From Haliscomenobacter sp. (GTDB lineage: Bacteria > Bacteroidota > Bacteroidia > Chitinophagales > Saprospiraceae), in the NCBI GenBank assembly GCA_016707205.1, contig JADJHZ010000002.1, positions 1 through 64,000 of the forward strand: a DNA stretch of 64,000 nt, written 5' to 3'. Every line of letters starts with the position of its first letter. Within the stretch, counting starts at the first letter, position 1. The notes below the pieces were generated by a model, which had not been told where the DNA came from, did not search any database, and saw nothing but the letters and a program-made list of their open reading frames with translations. Both the position numbers and the translations under genes were made by a program. This document shows positions 43,782 to 51,579 of this stretch, one piece after another.

Positions 43782-45383
43782 ATGATACAAACGGACATCC
43801 TCATCATCGGCTCCGGGATCGGCGGTCTTACGACAGCGATCAAGATGGCCGAAGCCCGCCCAGATCTCCAGGTAACTGTTCTGACAAAAACCATTGAAGG
43901 AGAAAGCAACACCCGATATGCCCAGGGCGGAGTGGCTGCCGTTTGGGACGAGCAGGTCGACTCATACGGCAAACACAGAGAAGACACTTTGGACGCCGGA
44001 GACGGCCTTTGCGACCTGGAAGTGGTTGATATTGTAGTAACCGAAGGCCCGGATCGCGTCCGGGATATCATCCGTTGGGGAGCTCGGTTTGACAAAAAAA
44101 AGGACAATCTGTACGACTTGGGAAGGGAAGGCGGCCACTCGGAAAACCGCATCCTGCATTATAAAGACCTCACGGGATGGGAGATTCAGCGAACCTTGAT
44201 TGAAAAAGCGAGCCAAATCCCAAACATTGAGGTGCACGAACACTATTTTGCCGTTGACCTGATCACCCAGCACCACCTGGGATACGCCGTAACGCGGCTC
44301 ATGCCCGATATCGAATGCTACGGCGCATATGTACTCAACAAACGCACCGGAGCGATTGAAACCTATCTGGCCCGCACCACGATTCTGGCCACCGGTGGCG
44401 CCGGGCAAGTGTACCGGGCAACGACCAATCCCGTCATCGCGTCGGGAGATGGGATAGCGATGGTCTACCGCGCCAAAGGCTGGACCGAAAACATGGAATT
44501 TGTCCAGTTCCACCCGACGGCCTTATTCAATCCCGGCGGGGAAAATCCCGTGTTTCTGGTATCTGAAGCCGTGCGCGGCTTTGGAGGCATTCTGAAGTCC
44601 CGCGAAGGAGAAGAATTTATGGACAAATACGACCGCCGCGGCTCCCTGGCGCCGCGCGACATCGTCGCCCGTGCGATCGATAACGAAATGAAACTCCGGG
44701 GGGAGGAATGTATGTTCCTGGATTGCCGGCATCTGGACATGAAGGACTTTATCGCTCATTTCCCGACCATTCACGATAAATGTCTAAGCATAGGCATCGA
44801 TCCGGCCAAGGACATGATCCCCGTAGTGCCTGCCTGCCACTACTTATGCGGCGGAATAAAATCTGATGTATACGGGCGTACGTCCATTAACCGCCTGTAT
44901 GCCGTTGGAGAATGCACCAGTACCGGCCTGCATGGCGCAAACCGCCTGGCTTCCAATTCCCTGCTCGAAGCCTTGGTGTTTGCCAAACGAATAGCCGATC
45001 ACTGCCTCCAAACTATTGACCAGCAAGCCATCCAAAGCGGCATACCGGGGTGGAATGCCAGCGGTACCACCGATCCGAAGGAAATGGTACTCATCACGCA
45101 AAGTGTCAAAGAACTTAAGGAAGTCATGAGCAGCTACGTTGGGATCGTACGATCCAACGTACGTTTGAAACGGGCCCTTGACCGGCTTGCCCTGCTTTAC
45201 AATGAAACGGAGGAGTTGTACCATACGACCACCATCAGCCCCCAACTTTGCGAGCTGCGCAACCTGATCACCATTGGATACCTGATCACACGCTCTGCAA
45301 GCATGCGCAGGGAGAGCCGGGGACTCCACTATACCACCGATTTTCCAAGCAAACAGGAATTCATTCAGACCATCATCCTATAG
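43782..45383 (+). CDS. nadB: L-aspartate oxidase
   Basis: 533 residues from the ATG at 43782, which starts the FAD fingerprint (ILIIGSGIGGLTTAIKMA); the frame runs further upstream through the repeat hairpin but has no homology there. Family stretches include SNTRYAQGGVAAVW, EGGHSENRILHYKD, EFVQFHPTALF, RGSLAPRDIVARAID and YAVGECTSTGLHGANRLASNSLLEALV. NadB oxidises aspartate to iminoaspartate, the first step of quinolinate synthesis, in the cytoplasm. NadC, two steps later, is encoded at 23.6 kb; NadA is not in the window. Its end overlaps the convergent glycosyltransferase gene by six bases. Confidence 0.95.
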   Translation: MIQTDILIIGSGIGGLTTAIKMAEARPDLQVTVLTKTIEGESNTRYAQGGVAAVWDEQVDSYGKHREDTLDAGDGLCDLEVVDIVVTEGPDRVRDIIRWGARFDKKKDNLYDLGREGGHSENRILHYKDLTGWEIQRTLIEKASQIPNIEVHEHYFAVDLITQHHLGYAVTRLMPDIECYGAYVLNKRTGAIETYLARTTILATGGAGQVYRATTNPVIASGDGIAMVYRAKGWTENMEFVQFHPTALFNPGGENPVFLVSEAVRGFGGILKSREGEEFMDKYDRRGSLAPRDIVARAIDNEMKLRGEECMFLDCRHLDMKDFIAHFPTIHDKCLSIGIDPAKDMIPVVPACHYLCGGIKSDVYGRTSINRLYAVGECTSTGLHGANRLASNSLLEALVFAKRIADHCLQTIDQQAIQSGIPGWNASGTTDPKEMVLITQSVKELKEVMSSYVGIVRSNVRLKRALDRLALLYNETEELYHTTTISPQLCELRNLITIGYLITRSASMRRESRGLHYTTDFPSKQEFIQTIIL

Positions 45384-46130
45384 GGGTTTCCGGCGGTACA
45401 TGGGGAATTGGGCGAGCCCCCAACGTTGCATCAGGTGCATCAAAGACACCCGCAGAACCCCCATTCCGTACTTCACGCTGCGGCGGAAGTTGATGGACGA
45501 AGCCTCCTCAAAGTATTTCGTTGGGCAGGTTACTTCCGCGATATGGAAACCGGCATAGATGATCTGGGATAACATCTCGTTGTCGAAAACGAAATCGTCG
45601 GAATTATTTTCAAAGTCTATGGTTTCCAGTACCTCCCTGCTAAAGGCCCGATAGCCGGTGTGGTATTCAGACAGTTTGTACCGCACAAGCACATTCTGAG
45701 TGAATGTAAGAAACCGGTTGGCGATGTATTTGTAGAAAGGCATTCCTCCGGAGAGCGCCCCTTTCCCCAGGATGCGGGATCCCAACACCACTGGATATAG
45801 CCCCTCCCCGATAATATAGGCCATAGGTGCAATAAGCTTGGGGGTGTATTGGTAGTCGGGATGCAGCATGATCACGATGTCGGCGCCCAGATCGAGCGCG
45901 TGCTTGTACAAGGATTTCTGGTTTCCGCCATACCCCTTGTTGTTTTCGTGCGTAATCACATGGCGGATTCCTATGCTGCGAGCCAGCTCCGTCGTGTTGT
46001 CTTTACTGGCGTCGTCGCAGAGGATGATCTCGTCGACAAGATCCAAAGGGATTTCTTGATAGGTTTTTTCAAGGGTTAGCGCTGCGTTGTATGCCGGGAG
46101 CACCACAACTACTTTTTTGCCGTTCACCAT
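45378..46130 (-). CDS. Family 2 glycosyltransferase (dolichol-phosphate mannose synthase-like)
   Basis: 250 residues, no membrane helices. The GT-A fold opens VVVVLPAYNAALTLEKTYQEI. The nucleotide-sugar region has the EIILCDDASKDNT acidic cluster, and a further HPDYQY segment may hold the metal site. SEYHTGYRAFSREVLE and the C-terminal FRRSVKYGMGVLR are typical of the polyprenyl-phosphate mannose or glucose transferase branch. It probably moves a sugar to a lipid carrier or protein; the acceptor is unknown. It is a single gene facing nadB, with a promoter box close to its start codon. Confidence 0.85.
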   Translation of the reverse strand: MVNGKKVVVVLPAYNAALTLEKTYQEIPLDLVDEIILCDDASKDNTTELARSIGIRHVITHENNKGYGGNQKSLYKHALDLGADIVIMLHPDYQYTPKLIAPMAYIIGEGLYPVVLGSRILGKGALSGGMPFYKYIANRFLTFTQNVLVRYKLSEYHTGYRAFSREVLETIDFENNSDDFVFDNEMLSQIIYAGFHIAEVTCPTKYFEEASSINFRRSVKYGMGVLRVSLMHLMQRWGLAQFPMYRRKPL

Positions 46131-46146
46131 TCCGTGAAATTTTCGG

Positions 46147-46154
46147 CAAAAATA
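46147..46154 (-). promoter_or_regulatory. -7 box of the glycosyltransferase gene (TATTTTTG)
   Basis: TATTTTTG on the minus strand matches TAnnTTTG; a leader of about 13 bases to the ATG at 46130 would result. Confidence 0.45.
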
Positions 46155-46162
46155 GCAAATTA

Positions 46163-47946
46163 TTAAGCGGCTGTATTTCCCCTCACCGATGAGGAGGCGT
46201 TATTTCTGTTTACCGCGTTCAATTGATCGATTAACGACCGGATTTCTTCTCGAACGAACCGGGCCAGCTCGGCAATGTACTCCTGATCAAAACGGAATTC
46301 GATTCCGGCAGCCTGATAGATCGCGCCAATAGAGCGGGTATGGCCGAGCTTAAGGGCCCGGACGTAATCCTTGATCGCCTGCGCTGGGGTTTCGCGATAG
46401 CGTTTCCATATGGCAATAGCGCCAAGTTGAGCTATTCCATATTCGATGTAATAGAACGGCACCTCGAATATATGAAGCTGCTTGTGCCAAAGGAATTCCA
46501 TATAGCGCTCCAAATCGCTGTAGTCGACCACTTTGGAGGAAAATGCCTTCAGGATGGTCAGCCATTCCGCCTTGCGTTCTTCCCGGGTGTGCTGAGGATG
46601 CGCGTACACCCAATGCTGGAATTGGTCGATGGTTGCGATCCAGGGAAGCACCTTCAACACATTTTCCAATTGGTTGATGCGTGCCCGGATCAGATTGGCT
46701 TCATTGGGGAAAAAGACCTGCCAATGATCCATCGCCAGCAGTTCCATGGTCATCGCTGCTAATTCGGAAACCTCAGAGGGGAAGCGACGGGAAGAAATCA
46801 GCTCCAGATTGCGCGTCAGGTAAAAATGAATGGCATGCCCGCTTTCGTGCATCAGGGTGCGCAGATCGTAAAGGGTCCGGGTAGCATTCATGAAAATGAA
46901 CGGAAGTTTCGTCAGTTGAAGCGGCATATTGTAGCCGCCGGGCTTCTTCCCTGGCCTGGACTCCAGATCCAGCATCCGCCTTTCCCGCATCAGGGAAATG
47001 ATCCGGCCAAAATCCGGATGGATTTTCGACAAGCATTCGATGCCTTTGCTTAATAAATCCTCCGCGTCGGTAAACGGGTGAAGCGGTCCTTCCCCGCAGG
47101 CGTCAATGTTGAGGTCCCAAGGCCGAAGTTGGTCGAGATCCAGTTGCTCTCTACGAGCCAGATTGAGCTCGTCCAGAATGGGAATGATCTCGCAGGCGAT
47201 AGATTGGTGGAGCTGGAGGCAATCCTCGGGTAGATAATCGAACCGATTTAACAGACGAAACGAATAATCCCGAAAGTTTTCAAATCCGGCGTTGCGCGCC
47301 ATCTGGTCCCGCCGTTGAACCAACTCGTCAAATAAGCTTTCCAGGGCCTGGGTGTCCTCCAGAATGCGCTCATTGATCTTGGTATACACCTGTTGGCGGC
47401 GGGCTCGGTCTGGCTCTTCCAGTAGAACGCTGGCTTTCTGGAGCGTCATTTGCTTGCCGTCAACGCCAATGGTCATTTGCGAGAAAATACGCCCGTACTC
47501 CTTGGTTTGAAGCTGATTTCGGTTTGGATAGGCACATTGTCTTCGCAGAACAATTGCACCGCGTTTTTAACCAGCCGGAGGTAGGTCGTATATTGGGAAG
47601 AACGCATGCGGTCCAAAAAGGCAGAATGCACCAGGCGCTGGTTTAACTTCTGCTCAAAGGAAGCCATGTGAGGGAAAATATTTTGGACGGCATGGTGGTA
47701 GTTTTCCACCGCCTGCTGGTCTCCGCTATTCAAAGAAAGCAAAATATATCGCCAGGAGAACGATTCGCTGAGGAATGCATCCAGCTCGCTTTTATCCAGG
47801 ATCCATTGCCGGAGATCCTCTTCTTCAGCGATCTCTCGTTCGTCCAACTCCTGAAAATACGGACGAATATCTTCCCATTGCTCCAAGCGAAGATCGGAAG
47901 GAAGAAAACCGTTCGTCCTGGCCAGCGCTACGTCTGCCTTGGTCAT
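46163..47946 (-). CDS. M3-family oligoendopeptidase (PepF-like), split by one frame break near 47512
   Basis: Two minus-strand frames (47946-47473 and 47476-46163) form one peptidase of about 594 residues. A missing C near 47512 shifts the frame; restoring it gives EISLQTKEYGRIFSQMTIGVDG, which continues into the second frame. The zinc-binding motif HESGH lies in TLMHESGHAIHFYL, with a downstream glutamate in SEVSELAAMTMELLA. M3 peptidases cut short peptides in the cytoplasm. The ATG that begins the second frame is an ordinary internal methionine. The frame break is probably a sequence error, because both halves are full and well preserved. Confidence 0.85.
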
Positions 47947-48037
47947 AGCACAGATTGAGGTTACCTATAAAATACACCTTTTGATGGCGGCAAGCCGCCC
48001 TTCAAAGGCTCATTGGCAAAGCAGACGACCCGGCTGG

Positions 48038-48460
48038 TTACTCTTCCTCCTCGCTGTCGGTGGCTTCCTCCGGCTCGTTCAATAAATCACGCTCCTGAAG
48101 GAAGGAGAACCATTTAATGACTTTCTTGATGTCTCCAGTATGCACCTTGTCCCGGTCGTACTCGGGTAAAATTTCCGAAAAATAGCGGTGAAGTTCGTCT
48201 GCCGGCGAGCTTGGATCCACCACGGGATTAGCTTCCTGCTTGTCGGCTATACTTTTAAATACCGCTTTCAATTCGGTGGTTTCTCCGTCGTTGGTGAAAA
48301 TCCCGATGGATGCCAAAGGAGTGAACTGATTACCTCTTGAAGGGACAAACTTTCGCTTGCCGTTGTTTAAATCCTCAAGAATCAGCCCGTTGTTGCGGTT
48401 AGCCACCAGCTTGAAAAGCCCGGACATGCCGCTGACTGCGACAAATTTTTCCAAATCCAT
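48038..48460 (-). CDS. DUF5606-family protein
   Basis: 140 residues from the ATG at 48460 (MDLEKFVAVSGMSGLFKLV). The N-terminal half has the compact pattern SGMSGLFKLVANRNNGLILEDL and GKRKFVPSRGNQFTPL, which I recognise as the DUF5606 domain common in Bacteroidota; function unknown. The C-terminal half is acidic and ends in glutamates (EEATDSEEEE). The protein is soluble and probably cytoplasmic. A TACCTTTG box sits about 25 bases upstream. It stands alone between the peptidase and the E1 gene. Confidence 0.75.
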   Translation of the reverse strand: MDLEKFVAVSGMSGLFKLVANRNNGLILEDLNNGKRKFVPSRGNQFTPLASIGIFTNDGETTELKAVFKSIADKQEANPVVDPSSPADELHRYFSEILPEYDRDKVHTGDIKKVIKWFSFLQERDLLNEPEEATDSEEEE

Positions 48461-48484
48461 AGTAATTATTACATTTTGCACCCG

Positions 48485-48492
48485 CAAAGGTA
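48485..48492 (-). promoter_or_regulatory. -7 box of the DUF5606 gene (TACCTTTG)
   Basis: TACCTTTG on the minus strand matches TAnnTTTG; predicted leader of about 21 bases to the ATG at 48460, which supports that start. Confidence 0.5.
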
Positions 48493-48672
48493 ATAACAAA
48501 TGTGGATTGAACCGGCTCTAAACAAAAGGGATTACCAACACCGTGAAGGGAAACCTGGTTGGTAGAATAGCATGTAGATTCTCAAACGCTTCAGAAGCTA
48601 AAAGTAAATAAAAACCGGTAAGAACGCAACCTATTTTTCTTAATCAATTTATTTTTATTTATAAGGTATTGA

Positions 48673-50676
48673 TTAATAATCAAATAATTTTTTCAAATTT
48701 TCTTTTAAGCGGTTGACCGGCAAAAATTGGTCTTCGAGCTTTCTGGAAAAAGGCACCGGCGAATCGAGGGAAGCAACCCGCATAACTGGCGCGTCCAGGT
48801 GTTCAAACTCGTGTTCGGAAAGGAAAGCGGCAATTTCGGCGCCAATTCCTCCCGTAAGGGTATCTTCATGAAGCACCAGGACTTTTCCGGTTTTCCGGGC
48901 GGTTGCGCGCAGCGCTTCGTAATCCAGAGGAAGCAAGGTGCGCAGATCCAGGATTTCCGCATCGAGGTTCATTTCTTCTACCGTCTTTATCGCCCACTGA
49001 ACGCCCATGCCATAGGTGATGATACTGAGGTCTTGTCCGGACCGGACAACCTGAGCCTTCCCGATTTCCACGGTATAATATCCATCCGGAACGGCCGACG
49101 ACACGCTGCGGTACAAGGCTTTATGTTCGAAATACAGGATGGGGTTGGGGTCTTCAAACGCCGCGAGAAGCAGTCCCTTCGCATCCGCCGGGTTGGACGG
49201 ATAGAGGACTTTCAGCCCTGGCGTATGGAAGAACCAGGCTTCGTTGCTTTGGGAGTGGAAAGGTCCTGCACCCGTACCTGCTCCGGTTGGCATTCTTACC
49301 ACCACATCGGCATGCTGCCCCCAGCGATAATGCAATTTAGCCAGGTTGTTGATAATCTGGTTAAAGCCGCAGGTAACGAAATCTGCAAACTGCATTTCCA
49401 CCATCGCCTTAAATCCCTTAAGACTTAACCCCAGAGCAGCCCCTACAATGGCGCTTTCGCACAAAGGTGTATTGCGAACCCGCCCGGAGCCAAATTGCTC
49501 GACAAAGCCTTCCGTCACTTTAAAAACGCCTCCATAACCGGCGATGTCCTGCCCCATCAGCACGAGGTTATCGTGGGTTTCCATGGCCTGGCGCAACCCG
49601 TCGGAAACCGCATCGACAAACCGGCGAACCGTTGTGGGCCCGTTGAGTGGGGCCGGGGTTAGGGTCTGCTGAAAAGGAGCATATACGTCGGCCAGTTCTT
49701 CCTGCTCACTGCTTTGCGGCTCAGGCGCCGCCTCGCCTTCCCGGATTCCAGATTCGATCTCCTTTTTAATCGCTTTCCGGATTTCAGCGATCCGGGTTTC
49801 GGTCAGAACGCCGGTCTCGAGTAAGTAGCGTTCGTAGGTTGCAATCGGGTCTTTTACCGCCCAGGCTTCCATCAAGTCCTTTGGAACATACTTGGTTCCG
49901 GAGGCTTCTTCGTGTCCGCGCATTCGGAAGGTCATGCACTCCAGCAAAACCGGGTGAGGGTTTTCCCGCATTTCAGCAGCCAGCATGGAAACCGTGCGGT
50001 ATACTTCAAGGATGTTGTTCCCATCAATGGTGAGCGAGCGCATGCCGTACCCTTTGCCCCGGTCGGCCAGATATTCGCATCGAAATTGTTCATTAATGGG
50101 AGTGGACAACCCATATCCGTTATTCTCGATGAGAAAAAGGACCGGCAACTGCCACACGGAAGCCACGTTCAAGGCTTCATGGAAATCGCCCTCGCTGGTG
50201 CCGCCGTCGCCGGAAAAGGCCAGGGCTATCTTTTTTTCCTGCTTCAACTGATGCGCAAGGCCAACCCCATCGGCTAAAGCAAGCTGGGGCCCCAGGTGGG
50301 AAATCATCCCTACAATATGGTGCTCCATCGATCCGAAGTGGAAGGAGCGCTCCCTGCCCTTGGAAAATCCATCGGCTTTGCCCTGCCATTGGGCGAACAA
50401 CCGGCCAAAGGGCATTTTGCGCACCGTGAATACGCCCAGATTCCGATGAAGCGTAAAAACCATCTCATCCGGGTCCAGAGCCATGGCCGCCCCAACGGAT
50501 ATGCCCTCCTGCCCAATCCCTGAAAACCATTTGCTGATTCTCCCCTGCCGCAGCAGAATCAGCATCTTCTCTTCGATCATCCGGGGAAAAATCAATTCGC
50601 GATAAAGATCGATCAGGCGCGCATCCGTCAAGCCGGCACGGTCGAACGTCATAGGGAGAAAAGGCGTTGCAGGCAT
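48673..50676 (-). CDS. 2-oxoacid dehydrogenase E1 component, alpha and beta chains fused
   Basis: 667 residues. The first half (to about 335) is the E1 alpha chain, with the thiamine diphosphate motif GDGGTSEGDFHEALNVASVW and ENNGYGLSTP. The second half is the beta chain (VRRFVDAVSDGLRQAMETHDNLVLMGQDIAGYGGVF, the cofactor-side LCESAIVGAALGLSLKG). It decarboxylates a 2-oxoacid and acetylates the E2 lipoyl group. The fused form resembles the branched-chain 2-oxoacid enzymes of Bacteroidota more than pyruvate dehydrogenase, but substrate is not certain. E2 and E3 are not adjacent. The start at 50676 is the first ATG; M9 is an alternative. Confidence 0.9.
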   Translation of the reverse strand: MPATPFLPMTFDRAGLTDARLIDLYRELIFPRMIEEKMLILLRQGRISKWFSGIGQEGISVGAAMALDPDEMVFTLHRNLGVFTVRKMPFGRLFAQWQGKADGFSKGRERSFHFGSMEHHIVGMISHLGPQLALADGVGLAHQLKQEKKIALAFSGDGGTSEGDFHEALNVASVWQLPVLFLIENNGYGLSTPINEQFRCEYLADRGKGYGMRSLTIDGNNILEVYRTVSMLAAEMRENPHPVLLECMTFRMRGHEEASGTKYVPKDLMEAWAVKDPIATYERYLLETGVLTETRIAEIRKAIKKEIESGIREGEAAPEPQSSEQEELADVYAPFQQTLTPAPLNGPTTVRRFVDAVSDGLRQAMETHDNLVLMGQDIAGYGGVFKVTEGFVEQFGSGRVRNTPLCESAIVGAALGLSLKGFKAMVEMQFADFVTCGFNQIINNLAKLHYRWGQHADVVVRMPTGAGTGAGPFHSQSNEAWFFHTPGLKVLYPSNPADAKGLLLAAFEDPNPILYFEHKALYRSVSSAVPDGYYTVEIGKAQVVRSGQDLSIITYGMGVQWAIKTVEEMNLDAEILDLRTLLPLDYEALRATARKTGKVLVLHEDTLTGGIGAEIAAFLSEHEFEHLDAPVMRVASLDSPVPFSRKLEDQFLPVNRLKENLKKLFDY

Positions 50677-50792
50677 ATCGGTAGGTATTTGAGCGAAATT
50701 TAGGGCCTTTTGCAGATCTTTAAAATCATTCCACGTAAAAGCGCCTTATTTTGCTTTTTTTCTGGCATTTTAGGCCGTAAATTTTTGTGGTC

Positions 50793-51572
50793 ATGAACAA
50801 AATGGGTTTTTGCTGGGGCCTTTACGCGGGCTTGCTTCTCCTTACTGCCTGTCATAAAGAGGGGGCGTCTTCCGGTGCAGAAGACGAACGGTATGTGCCT
50901 CGGGGGCAGGCTATTCAGTTCTCTACTCCAGATTCCAAAGGGGGGCAAGGGTATGCCATGCTCACCCGCGACCCTTCTTCCAAATATCTGGTGCTATTCC
51001 ACGAGTGGTGGGGCCTGAACGACCAGATCAAAAAAGAAGCAGAGCGGTTGTACGACAGCCTGGACCAAAAGGTCAATGTACTGGCGCCGGATATGTACGG
51101 CGGGAAGCTGGCGTCCGACGAGAAAGAAGCCGGGCGTTTAAAGGCTGGCCTTACCAAATTCCGGGGAGAAGCGATCGTCAATGGCGTTTTTGGTTATGCC
51201 GGCCCCAAGGCCGAATATGTCTCCATGGGATGGGGTTTGGGCGGCAATTGGGCGCTTCGCATGGGGGTGTTGGGCAATCACCAGGTCGTTGGCGTCGTCA
51301 TGTATTATGGGGTAGCAGACCAAAACGTGGAAGAATTTAATCCGCTGGAAGCAGACGTGCTTGGGATTTTTGGAAAGAAAGATAAATGGGTTACTCCTGA
51401 GTTAGCCGGGCGGCTGGACACATTAGCCAAAATAACAAGAAAGCAGGTGGAGACCCATCAATTCCATGCCGCTCATGCGTTTGCCAATCCGAGCAATCCC
51501 AAATATAACCGCAAAGCGGCCGAGGAAGCGAACGCGCTCGCTTTAGCTTTTATACGAAAGAAATTCAGGTAG
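50793..51572 (+). CDS. Dienelactone-hydrolase-family lipoprotein lacking the nucleophile
   Basis: 259 residues from the ATG at 50793. The signal peptide ends in LLLLTAC with the lipidated cysteine at 20. The alpha/beta-hydrolase core matches dienelactone hydrolases: YLVLFHEWWGLN, LAPDMYGGK, the elbow SMGWGLGG, aspartate 197 in GKKDKW and histidine 228 in HAAHAF. The nucleophile, usually cysteine in a GxCxGG elbow, is glycine 148 (codon GGT at 51234-51236), so the protein may be inactive as a hydrolase. It is transcribed divergently from the E1 gene and ends seven bases from the convergent PBP1A gene. Confidence 0.8.
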   Translation: MNKMGFCWGLYAGLLLLTACHKEGASSGAEDERYVPRGQAIQFSTPDSKGGQGYAMLTRDPSSKYLVLFHEWWGLNDQIKKEAERLYDSLDQKVNVLAPDMYGGKLASDEKEAGRLKAGLTKFRGEAIVNGVFGYAGPKAEYVSMGWGLGGNWALRMGVLGNHQVVGVVMYYGVADQNVEEFNPLEADVLGIFGKKDKWVTPELAGRLDTLAKITRKQVETHQFHAAHAFANPSNPKYNRKAAEEANALALAFIRKKFR

Positions 51573-51579
51573 TAGACGG

